DNA of 6,983 bases from Nitrospinae bacterium RIFCSPLOWO2_12_39_16 (GTDB lineage: Bacteria; Nitrospinota; Nitrospinia; UBA9942), in NCBI GenBank assembly GCA_001805005.1, contig MHDO01000087.1, positions 1-6,983 on the forward strand, given 5' to 3'. A model generated the notes under the pieces. It did no database searches, was not told where the DNA came from, and saw nothing but the letters and a program-made list of their open reading frames with translations. This document shows, one piece after another, positions 1 to 5,611 of the stretch. Position numbers and translations under genes: made by a program. Numbering within the stretch: position 1 is the stretch's first letter; each line of letters starts with the position of its first letter.

Positions 1-1
1 T

Positions 2-706
2 AACGGGACAAAGACATGGATAAGTAATGGTAGTATAGCTGATATTTCAATTGTCTTTGCACAAACGGAAATAAGTAAGGGGCATAAGGGAATTGCAGCC
101 TTCATTGTAGAAAAGGGGATGCATGGATTTACAACGAAGGAGATAAAGGGGAAACTTGGCTTAAGGGCATCCAATACTGCCGAGCTTATCTTTGAAGACT
201 GCATGATTCCAAAGGATGCTCTACTTGACAAGGTAGGGGATGGCTTTAAGGTGGCTATGTCTGCCCTTGATAATGGGAGATATGGTGTTGCCTCTGGATG
301 TGTCGGGATTATTCAGGGATGTATAGATGAATGTGTAAAATATGCAAAAGAGAGACATCAATTTGGAAAGCCTATAGGGAGTTTTCAGTTGATACAGGAA
401 AAGATAGCAAGGATGGTTGTAGATTGTGATGCATCCCGTCTCCTCGTATACAGGACAGGGGATTTAAAAAATAAAGGAGTAAAAAATACACTTGAGACAT
501 CAATTGCAAAATACTTTGCAAGTGAGGCGGCGGTAAGGGCTGCTACAGAGGCGGTTCAGATATTCGGTGCCTACGGCTATTCCAATGAATATCCAGTTGA
601 GAGGTATTTAAGGGACGCAAAGGTTGCTACTATTTATGAAGGAACATCGGAGATACAGAAATTAATTATAGGTCATAACACCATCGGCATAAAGGCATTT
701 AGTTAG
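2..706 (+). CDS. Acyl-CoA dehydrogenase, C-terminal part (5' end outside window)
   Basis: FAD-dependent flavoenzyme that oxidises an acyl-CoA to the trans-2-enoyl-CoA and passes electrons to an electron-transfer flavoprotein. The frame is open from the window edge, so the first Met in frame (base 119) is internal. About 234 residues are visible of a family length near 380. The fragment begins in the middle beta-domain with NGTKTWISNG and continues through a GLRASNTAELIFEDC segment into the C-terminal helical domain. That domain carries ERHQFGKPIGSFQ and then PVERYLRDAK...IYEGTSEIQ. The Glu of YEGT (codon 638-640) aligns with the catalytic base of medium- and short-chain acyl-CoA dehydrogenases. 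The usual GGYGY is GAYGY here. Substrate chain length cannot be read from this part; butyryl-, glutaryl- or another short-chain specificity is possible. The stop is TAG at 704-706. No terminator is visible downstream. Family assignment is firm; substrate is unknown. Confidence 0.95.
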   Translation, partial: NGTKTWISNGSIADISIVFAQTEISKGHKGIAAFIVEKGMHGFTTKEIKGKLGLRASNTAELIFEDCMIPKDALLDKVGDGFKVAMSALDNGRYGVASGCVGIIQGCIDECVKYAKERHQFGKPIGSFQLIQEKIARMVVDCDASRLLVYRTGDLKNKGVKNTLETSIAKYFASEAAVRAATEAVQIFGAYGYSNEYPVERYLRDAKVATIYEGTSEIQKLIIGHNTIGIKAFS

Positions 707-707
707 C

Positions 708-725
708 CACGAATTGACACGAATT
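708..725. repeat. Short direct repeat (CACGAATT x2) just after the acyl-CoA dehydrogenase stop
   Basis: CACGAATT occurs at 708-715 and 718-725, a 10-base period, starting 2 bases after the stop codon. The style matches small dispersed repeats commonly seen next to genes in environmental bacterial genomes. It may be the 3' edge of the mobile-element debris that fills the rest of this gap. With only two copies, support is modest. Confidence 0.45.
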
Positions 726-772
726 TTTACTCTCTTATACCCGTGACCTATCCTTATCGTCTCTAAATCTAT

Positions 773-853
773 TTTTCTCCCTTCACAATGCATTATAGTA
801 ATTTGATATCTTTCTGCCAAGGTTAACTGATTGTATTGTTTTGCCATAGACAC
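773..853 (-). pseudogene. Remnant of an IS30-family transposase N-terminus
   Basis: Read on the - strand, the ATG at 847 (a second in-frame ATG lies at 853) opens with MAKQYNQLTLAERYQI. This closely resembles the conserved start of IS30-family transposases (Y-x-QLT-x-EERYQI followed by the helix-turn-helix region). Similarity fades after about 25 residues, near the Gly of HCEGRK. The frame then runs on into unrelated sequence and ends inside the acyl-CoA dehydrogenase gene. An intact IS30 transposase has well over 300 residues, so this is a dead fragment missing the rest of its DNA-binding domain and the whole DDE catalytic domain. Upstream of its start, AAGTGTTGCACTT (884-896) is a 5-base-arm palindrome that may be what is left of the element's terminal inverted repeat. 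That last point is inference. Confidence 0.6.
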
Positions 854-948
854 TTAGGATAGCATTTCTCTTTTCTGCTTCCCAAGTGTTGCACTTCATT
901 ATTTAACTGGTGTTATCATTAAAAAGCTAAAGTCTGATATTTTTTGTC

Positions 949-960
949 TGACCCCTTGAA
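949..960 (-). repeat. 12-mer TTCAAGGGGTCA, repeated inverted inside uvrC
   Basis: On the - strand, bases 949-960 read TTCAAGGGGTCA. The identical 12-mer occurs on the + strand at 3116-3127 in the octamer insert of uvrC. Just upstream, GTCTGA is present at 932-937 and 946-951. The copy overlaps the TTGAAC hexamer proposed as the -35 box of queC, so a dispersed repeat may have contributed to that promoter. Confidence 0.5.
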
Positions 961-986
961 CCTTTATCTGGTGAGTATGTTATAAT
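956..986 (+). promoter_or_regulatory. Extended -10 promoter of queC, predicted leaderless
   Basis: TGTTATAAT at 978-986 is a perfect extended -10 element (TGn plus consensus TATAAT at 981-986). A TTGAAC hexamer at 956-961 could serve as -35 with a rather long 19-base spacer; an extended -10 can compensate for this. The predicted start point, 6-7 bases after the -10 box, falls on 992-993, at the GTG start codon of queC. The transcript would therefore have essentially no 5' leader, leaving no room for a Shine-Dalgarno sequence or a preQ1 riboswitch. Confidence 0.65.
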
Positions 987-991
987 TTCTT

Positions 992-1675
992 GTGCATGAT
1001 AAGAAAGCAGTAGTTCTTTCAAGTGGTGGGATAGATTCTACAACTGCGATGGCAATTGCAAAGGCAGAAGGGTATAAAATCTATTCCCTGAGCTTTAATT
1101 ATGGACAGAGGCACTCTTTTGAATTAAAAAAAGCTTCTGAGGTTGCAAAATTTTTTAATGCAAAAGCACATCTTATAATTAATGTAGATTTAAGAAAAAT
1201 CGGCGGCTCTGCCCTGACTTCCGATATTAATGTCCCGCAATCTTCAATCTTCAATCTTCAATCTTCAATCCCTATCACCTATGTCCCTGCAAGAAATACA
1301 ATTTTTTTATCTCTTGCGCTTGCATGGGCTGAAGTGCTTGAGGCTGAGGATATTTTTATAGGTGTTAATGCAATTGATTACAGCGGCTATCCTGACTGCA
1401 GACCTGAATATATAAATGCCTTTGAAAAGATGGCAAATCTCGCAACGAAGGCTGGTGTGGAAGGAAAGAGTCATATAAAAATCCATACCCCTTTAATTAA
1501 TCTTACAAAAGGTGAAATAATAAAAAAGGGAATATTGCTCGGAGTTGATTATAGTCTAACATCTTCCTGTTACAGTCCGGATAAAGATGGGAATCCCTGT
1601 GGTCTCTGTGATAGCTGTCAGTTCAGATTGAAGGGTTTTAAAGAGGCCGGCATAAAAGACCCCCTTAATTATTGA
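992..1675 (+). CDS. queC: 7-cyano-7-deazaguanine (preQ0) synthase QueC
   Basis: ATP-dependent cytosolic enzyme converting 7-carboxy-7-deazaguanine plus ammonia to preQ0 in queuosine tRNA-modification synthesis. The 227 residues are typical for the family. The PP-loop ATP-binding motif SGGIDS is at residues 11-16 and YGQRH at 37-41. ITYVPARNTIFLSLA covers 95-109 and DYSGYPDCRPEY 129-140. The four zinc-binding cysteines are 193, 203, 206 and 209. The GTG start at 992 is chosen because the PP-loop follows at the usual distance and it sits 5 bases from the -10 box. Residues 83-93 (QSSIFNLQSSI) are encoded entirely by a heptamer array (1238-1270). It lies in the loop before ITYVPARN, a stretch that varies in length between QueC proteins, so activity may be preserved. 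The stop codon lies in the first unit of another array. No other queuosine genes are in the window. uvrC follows 66 bases downstream. Confidence 0.97.
   Translation: MHDKKAVVLSSGGIDSTTAMAIAKAEGYKIYSLSFNYGQRHSFELKKASEVAKFFNAKAHLIINVDLRKIGGSALTSDINVPQSSIFNLQSSIPITYVPARNTIFLSLALAWAEVLEAEDIFIGVNAIDYSGYPDCRPEYINAFEKMANLATKAGVEGKSHIKIHTPLINLTKGEIIKKGILLGVDYSLTSSCYSPDKDGNPCGLCDSCQFRLKGFKEAGIKDPLNY
1238..1270 (+). repeat. Heptamer tandem array CAATCTT x4.7 inside queC
   Basis: Four perfect units (1238-1244, 1245-1251, 1252-1258, 1259-1265) and a partial CAATC make 33 bases. The array starts and ends on codon boundaries and encodes residues 83-93 of QueC. Because 7 is not a multiple of 3, three units read through all three frames as one 7-residue period (QSSIFNL). 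The opposite orientation (ATTGAAG) would put a TGA in frame within 21 bases, so this is the orientation that keeps queC open. The same heptamer recurs at the queC/uvrC junction. Confidence 0.9.
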
Positions 1676-1734
1676 CTATTGAAAACTGAAGATTTGAGGA
1701 ATATTACTTTTTTCAATCTTCAATCTTCAATTTC
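1671..1734. repeat. Inverted heptamer arrays at the queC/uvrC junction (hairpin-forming)
   Basis: The left arm has four degenerate ATTGAAG units at 1671-1698 (ATTGACT, ATTGAAA, ACTGAAG, ATTTGAG). A 12-base spacer follows (1699-1710). The right arm has three CTTCAAT-type units at 1711-1731 (TTTCAAT, CTTCAAT, CTTCAAT). CTTCAAT is the reverse complement of ATTGAAG, so the transcript can fold into a long imperfect hairpin. The first unit contains the TGA stop of queC (1673-1675). The right arm ends about 10 bases before the chosen uvrC ATG. There is no following GC-rich stem with a U-tract, so it does not look like a classical intrinsic terminator. Confidence 0.8.
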
Positions 1735-1741
1735 TTTTCTT

Positions 1742-3646
1742 ATGAAATTAAAAGAGATTTTAGAAAAGCTCCCTGTTAAGCCTGGTGTTTATATCATGAA
1801 GGATGATGGGGGTGCTATCATCTATATCGGTAAGGCGAATAATCTAAGGTCAAGAGTAAGGTCATATTTTAGAGAATCTGCCTCACTTTCTCAAAGGATA
1901 AGGAGCATGGTTTCAGTTGTTGCTGATGTAGATTATTTTGTAACAAAAAATGAGGTAGAAGCACTGATATTAGAAAGTAATTTAGTAAAGAAACATAAAC
2001 CTAAATATAATGTAATTTTGCGGGATGACAAACACTACCCATACTTAAGACTTGCAACAGAGGAGATGTATCCATATCTTTCAATTGTCAGAAGGGTTAA
2101 GAAGGATAAGGGGATGTATTTTGGTCCCTATGCATCTCCAAAATCACTCCGTAAGACCTTAAAACTCATACACAGCATATTTCAACTTCGCCAGAGCAGA
2201 GACCCTTTGGATGGCAGACCTAAAAGGAGACCATGTCTTAATTATCAAATGGGGAGATGTCTGGCACCATGCGCAGGATATCTGAAAAAAGAGGACTACG
2301 GCAAGATGGTGAGAGATGTTATCTTATTCCTTAAAGGGAGAAATGATGAACTCCTTAATAATCTAAAGGGAAAAATGGATGAGTTATCAGAAAATCTGAG
2401 ATTTGAAGAGGCAGGGAGGGTAAGAGACCAGATTTCAGCAATAGAAACGACAATGGAGAGGCAGAATATCATATCAATTTCCCTTGAAGACGAGGATGTA
2501 ATAGCCATTTACAGAGATGGTGGAAAGGCAAATATCCAGCTTTTATTTATAAGGGGAGGGAAGTTCATAGGAGATAAAAACCTTATATTTACACATACTG
2601 AAGATATAGATGATACAGAAATCCTCTCATCCCTTGTAAGACAGTATTACAGTGGTGATGTGTTTATTCCAGAGGAGATTATATTAGAAAAAGAGATAGA
2701 TGAGATGGAAATTGCAAAAGAGTGGCTTTCTGAGAAAAGGGGCGAAAAGGTTGAGATAGTCATTCCTCACAGGGGAAGAAAGAGAGAGCTTATTCACATG
2801 GCAAAGGAAAATGCAGCAATCTCTCTTAAAATAACACTTGATTCAGCAGATTTAAGAATGGCTGCACTAAAAGATTTAAAGACAAGACTAAATTTAAACA
2901 GATTGCCATTAAGGATTGAGGCATTTGATATTTCAACTATCATGGGGGCATCGGCAGTAGGCTCAATGGTTATATTTATTGACGGAGAGCCTGCAAAAAA
3001 TGAATATAAACGATTCAGGATAAAGACAGTAGCTGGAATGGATGACTATGGAATGATGAGAGAAATACTTTATAGAAGATACAGTAAATTAAAAGAGGGG
3101 TTAAGGGGTCAGGGATTCAAGGGGTCAAGTGAAAAATCATTTACCCAAATCCTCGAACCCTCGAACCCTCGAACCCTTTCAGTATTGCCTGATTTAATAA
3201 TAGTTGATGGTGGAAAGGGGCAGCTTAATACCCTGAACAATGTATTGAAGGAGCTTTCAATTTCTGATGCGGATGCAATAGGAATTGCAAAGGGTGAGGA
3301 CAGAAACAATCCAGAAACAGATACTATATATTTAACTCCGAACTCCAAACTCCGAACTCCGAACTCAATAAGGCTTCCATCAGATTCTTCAGGCAGACAT
3401 CTGATTCAAAGAATAAGGGATGAGGCACATCGTTTTGCCATTAAATATCACAGAGAATTGAGGGATAGGGAAGGAATAATGTCTGAACTTGATGAAATCC
3501 CTGGTATCGGCTTGAAGAGAAAGAGGACACTATTAAAACATTTTGGTAGTTTGAAAAAGATAAAAGAGGCATCTGTTAAAGAACTATCAGTTATCCTGCA
3601 TATAAGTGAAAAATCAGCTTTGGAACTCCATGAAAGACTTCTTTAA
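1742..3646 (+). CDS. uvrC: Excinuclease ABC subunit C
   Basis: Dual-incision endonuclease of nucleotide excision repair, recruited to damaged DNA by UvrB. From the ATG at 1742 it is 634 residues. The GIY-YIG 3'-incision domain spans about 12-95 (GVY 15-17, YIG 28-30, likely metal ligand Glu78). A cysteine segment (C165, C173, C177) follows, then the UVR helical UvrB-binding motif (about 203-238). The RNase H-like 5'-incision domain has D396, D489 (VDGGKGQ), D560 and H563, and tandem helix-hairpin-helix DNA binding covers 581-634. An in-frame TTG at 1679 would add 21 residues, but they are encoded by the junction array, and MKLKEILEKLPVKPGVY is the normal family start. Two repeat-encoded insertions lie in the RNase H-like domain: about 453-480 before LPDLIIVDGG, and about 532-543 before RLPSDSS. 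Ser152 stands where a fourth cluster cysteine is expected. No Shine-Dalgarno precedes the ATG. Confidence 0.97.
   Translation: MKLKEILEKLPVKPGVYIMKDDGGAIIYIGKANNLRSRVRSYFRESASLSQRIRSMVSVVADVDYFVTKNEVEALILESNLVKKHKPKYNVILRDDKHYPYLRLATEEMYPYLSIVRRVKKDKGMYFGPYASPKSLRKTLKLIHSIFQLRQSRDPLDGRPKRRPCLNYQMGRCLAPCAGYLKKEDYGKMVRDVILFLKGRNDELLNNLKGKMDELSENLRFEEAGRVRDQISAIETTMERQNIISISLEDEDVIAIYRDGGKANIQLLFIRGGKFIGDKNLIFTHTEDIDDTEILSSLVRQYYSGDVFIPEEIILEKEIDEMEIAKEWLSEKRGEKVEIVIPHRGRKRELIHMAKENAAISLKITLDSADLRMAALKDLKTRLNLNRLPLRIEAFDISTIMGASAVGSMVIFIDGEPAKNEYKRFRIKTVAGMDDYGMMREILYRRYSKLKEGLRGQGFKGSSEKSFTQILEPSNPRTLSVLPDLIIVDGGKGQLNTLNNVLKELSISDADAIGIAKGEDRNNPETDTIYLTPNSKLRTPNSIRLPSDSSGRHLIQRIRDEAHRFAIKYHRELRDREGIMSELDEIPGIGLKRKRTLLKHFGSLKKIKEASVKELSVILHISEKSALELHERLL
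3097..3176. repeat. Inverted octamer arrays inserted in uvrC
   Basis: The left arm is four consecutive octamers at 3097-3128: GGGGTTAA, GGGGTCAG, GGATTCAA, GGGGTCAA. The spacer is 3129-3152. The right arm is three perfect TCGAACCC units at 3153-3176, whose reverse complement GGGTTCGA resembles the left units. Together they encode roughly residues 453-479 of UvrC, between REILYRRYSKLKE and LPDLIIVDGG, where most UvrC proteins have only a short loop. The frame is kept open throughout. The plan (array, spacer, reversed array) matches the queC/uvrC and lpxD/fabZ sites, but the unit is 8 bases and GC-richer. Confidence 0.85.
3334..3368 (+). repeat. Heptamer tandem array AACTCCG x5 inside uvrC
   Basis: Five consecutive heptamers: AACTCCG (3334-3340), AACTCCA, AACTCCG, AACTCCG and AACTCAA (3362-3368). 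They encode about residues 532-543 (TPNSKLRTPNSI) of UvrC. The site is a surface-loop position between the strand ending DTIYL and RLPSDSS, ahead of the catalytic IRDEAHRFA segment. UvrC homologues normally carry only a short Pro/Gly/Arg linker here. No inverted arm is seen. Confidence 0.85.
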
Positions 3647-3670
3647 ACCCTTCAAAACGGTACGAATGGG

Positions 3671-3690
3671 CAAATTATATATGTAATTTG
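3671..3690. promoter_or_regulatory. Perfect palindrome at the -35 region of the radical SAM gene (candidate operator)
   Basis: CAAATTA at 3671-3677 and TAATTTG at 3684-3690 are perfect 7-base inverted arms around TATATG. The centre is about 36 bases before the predicted transcription start, so the arms cover where a -35 box would be (3682-3687 reads TGTAAT, a poor match). A dimeric regulator binding here could block or replace -35 contacts. The site is AT-rich, so chance occurrence is possible. Confidence 0.35.
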
Positions 3691-3701
3691 TGTTCCAAGA
3701 A

Positions 3702-3710
3702 TGTTATAAT
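3702..3710 (+). promoter_or_regulatory. Extended -10 promoter of the radical SAM gene, predicted leaderless
   Basis: TGTTATAAT at 3702-3710 is a perfect extended -10 element, and the ATG follows after 5 bases (3716). The predicted start point falls on or next to the ATG. The 20 bases 3701-3720 match 977-996 upstream of queC at 18 positions, including the spacing to the start codon. No convincing -35 box or Shine-Dalgarno is present. It separates this gene from uvrC, which ends 69 bases before the ATG without an obvious terminator. Confidence 0.65.
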
Positions 3711-3715
3711 TTTTT

Positions 3716-5140
3716 ATGCACAAATATAATCATGCCCTTGCCTTATATCCATATTTCAGGGATTCTACATCCATAGTCGGACTCTTTCCCCCGACTGGAA
3801 TTGAATATATTGCAACAAGCATGAAAGACCTTGTCGGGAGAGTAACCCTTCTGGACTTGAGGCATGAGAAGAAATTTCAGGATATAAACAATCTCAGGGA
3901 TTTTGTTAAGAAAGAGATTGACCTTTTATGTATCAGCATTATATGGAGCTATAGTTTTAAAGAAATCTGCGAGCTTATCTCAAAATTACCTGATGAGATT
4001 CCAATTATCGTTGGAGGATATAAGGCAACCGAAGAGGTTGAGTATCTTTTTGAAAAATGCCCCAATATTGATGTCATTATAAGGGGTGAAGGAGAGGAGA
4101 CAATCAAGGAGATTGTTAAAGGTGTGCCTTATAAAGATATTTCTGGTATTTCATATAGAGAGAACGGGAAGATAGTTCATAACAAGAATAGGCCACTGAC
4201 AGATATCAACACCATCCCTTTCCCGGATAGAAGCTTAAGGAGGATTATTTATAAATTTGTATCACACGGTGTGAAGATAACAAATCTGACATTTGATACA
4301 ATTCTGACTACAAGGGGATGCCCTTACAAATGTAAGTTCTGCACATTCAGTCTAAATCCGCTTGGCCAGAAAAGAGAATACATAGAAAGGCCGCTTGAAT
4401 CTGTAATTGAGGAATTAAAAACCATCTTTGCTGACATAGTGCTATTTTCTGATGACAACTTTTTTACAAATCCAAAGAGGAGTGAAAAGTTATGCGACCT
4501 CATTATTGAAAACAATATTAAAAAGAGATTCATTGTTCAGACCCGAATAGAAATCGCGAGGCAGCCACAGCTTTTGGAAAAAGCTGAAAGGGCAGGATTT
4601 AAGCTGTTTTTGGTCGGCATAGAATCTCCGCATGACAGAATTTTAAAACAGATTCAGAAAGGTTTTACACAGCAGAAAGTTAGAGAGGCGTTTAAGGTAT
4701 TAAATAAATATAACTTTTACATCCACGGTTATTTTATATATGGAAACATTGGTGAGACTGAGGATGAGATGGTTTATATAGCAGAATTTGCAAAGGATTT
4801 AGAGTTAGATTCAATAACCTTCCAAAAACTGAGAATAGAGAAATATTCGCCCCTCGCAGAACTCGTTGCAAAGACACCCGGTTACCACTATGATGAGTTT
4901 GGAGGACCTCTCTATTCTGACCAGTATAATCTTGAGAAATTGAAAAAGATAAGAGATAGGATTAAATTCAGTTTTTATAATATGGGGCAGATAAAGAATA
5001 TAATCAAAAAGTCTTACAAAATTGGACTTCTTACAACATCTGATTTTATGCTGCTCGCACTCTCATTTCCCAAATTAGTATTTAAAATGATGCTGAGAGA
5101 AATCAAGAAAAAGAAGGTCTTTGCATTTGTTAGAGACTGA
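3716..5140 (+). CDS. B12-binding-domain radical SAM protein, substrate unknown
   Basis: A 474-residue enzyme of the cobalamin-binding radical SAM superfamily, the class that includes BchE-like cyclases and many C-methyltransferases. The N-terminal Rossmann-like B12 domain (about 1-150) shows PPTGIEYIATSM (25-36), LLCISIIWS (70-78), IIVGGYKATEEVEYLFE (97-113) and DVIIRGEGEET (119-129). It lacks a DxHxxG motif, as is usual in this class. The radical SAM core begins at TTRGCPYKCKFCTF, with the [4Fe-4S]/SAM ligands Cys202, Cys206 and Cys209. It continues with FSDDNFF (244-250), FLVGIES (298-304) and YGNIGETEDEM (342-352), where family members usually have GLPGET. The basic C-terminal tail (about 405-474) ends KKKKVFAFVRD and contains a moderately hydrophobic patch (about 441-460) that might touch the membrane. 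The ATG start is fixed by the promoter 5 bases upstream. Neighbours do not reveal a pathway, and I do not recognise a named member. Confidence 0.85.
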   Translation: MHKYNHALALYPYFRDSTSIVGLFPPTGIEYIATSMKDLVGRVTLLDLRHEKKFQDINNLRDFVKKEIDLLCISIIWSYSFKEICELISKLPDEIPIIVGGYKATEEVEYLFEKCPNIDVIIRGEGEETIKEIVKGVPYKDISGISYRENGKIVHNKNRPLTDINTIPFPDRSLRRIIYKFVSHGVKITNLTFDTILTTRGCPYKCKFCTFSLNPLGQKREYIERPLESVIEELKTIFADIVLFSDDNFFTNPKRSEKLCDLIIENNIKKRFIVQTRIEIARQPQLLEKAERAGFKLFLVGIESPHDRILKQIQKGFTQQKVREAFKVLNKYNFYIHGYFIYGNIGETEDEMVYIAEFAKDLELDSITFQKLRIEKYSPLAELVAKTPGYHYDEFGGPLYSDQYNLEKLKKIRDRIKFSFYNMGQIKNIIKKSYKIGLLTTSDFMLLALSFPKLVFKMMLREIKKKKVFAFVRD

Positions 5141-5143
5141 ATA

Positions 5144-5602
5144 CTATGTTCTTTTTTGTAATATTGCCTGAATTACAGCCTCTGCGGCGAGTTTGTCTTC
5201 CACAAATGCCTGTCCTGATAATCTCCATATAGTTCCCCTCTGCTTTATAACATTTAGTTCAATTCTGAGTGTGTCACCCGGGACTACAGGTCTTCTAAAT
5301 TTTGCATCTTCAATTCCAGTGAATAAGGGGATATATTTGTCTAAGCTCCCTTTTATTGCTTCATCTTGAGATTGCTTTACTGAATAGAATGCCAGAATTG
5401 CCCCAAGTTGTGCCATTGATTCAACTATCAATACACCAGGCATCACTGGAAAATCAGGGAAATGTCCCTGAAAAAATGGTTCATTAGCAGTAACACATTT
5501 TATTCCTGCTATTCTCTTTCCTTCCTCTATCTCCGTAACCCTATCAACCAATAAAAATGGGTAGCGGTGTGGAATATATTTTTTAATCTCGTTTATGTCC
5601 AT
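5144..5602 (-). CDS. fabZ: (3R)-hydroxyacyl-[acyl-carrier-protein] dehydratase FabZ
   Basis: Dehydrates (3R)-hydroxyacyl-ACP to trans-2-enoyl-ACP in type II fatty acid synthesis. It shares its 3-hydroxyacyl-ACP substrate pool with lipid A acylation, which explains why it sits beside lpxD. From the ATG at 5602 it has 152 residues and starts MDINEIKKYIPHRYPFLLVDRV, the normal hot-dog-fold beginning. The catalytic pair is His47 (in GHFPDFPVMPG) and Glu61 (in VESMAQ). KFRRPVVPGD lies at 101-110. A longer reading from the ATG at 5650 adds 16 residues encoded by the heptamer array and is rejected. The segment around 75-92 before the FTGIEDAKF strand is slightly long. No Shine-Dalgarno precedes the start; the leader is the repeat itself. 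It is the last gene of the block: no lpxA follows, and the stop lies 3 bases from the stop of the convergent radical SAM gene. Confidence 0.96.
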   Translation of the reverse strand: MDINEIKKYIPHRYPFLLVDRVTEIEEGKRIAGIKCVTANEPFFQGHFPDFPVMPGVLIVESMAQLGAILAFYSVKQSQDEAIKGSLDKYIPLFTGIEDAKFRRPVVPGDTLRIELNVIKQRGTIWRLSGQAFVEDKLAAEAVIQAILQKRT

Positions 5603-5611
5603 AATCTTAAA

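Noticed and set aside
668..751. Inverted repeat ATAGGTCA (668-675) / TGACCTAT (744-751)
   Set aside because: Only 8 bases, with arms 68 bases apart and partly inside the acyl-CoA dehydrogenase end; chance is the simpler explanation.
961..991. preQ1 riboswitch in front of queC
   Set aside because: The -10 box is 5 bases from the start codon, leaving no transcribed leader, and no C-rich loop or pseudoknot pattern is visible.
1679..1741. TTG start giving UvrC a 21-residue N-terminal extension
   Set aside because: The extension is encoded by the junction repeat, and the ATG at 1742 gives the normal family N-terminus a few residues before the GIY-YIG domain.
1238..3368. CRISPR array
   Set aside because: Units are 7-8 bases, contiguous and without unique spacers, and they are translated inside conserved proteins.
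3647..3700. Intrinsic terminator after uvrC
   Set aside because: The only hairpin (3671-3690) is AT-rich and has no following T-tract at the right place; it fits better as a possible operator.
2296..4533. Minus-strand open frames within uvrC and the radical SAM gene
   Set aside because: They lie wholly opposite strongly conserved coding sequence and have no family resemblance of their own.
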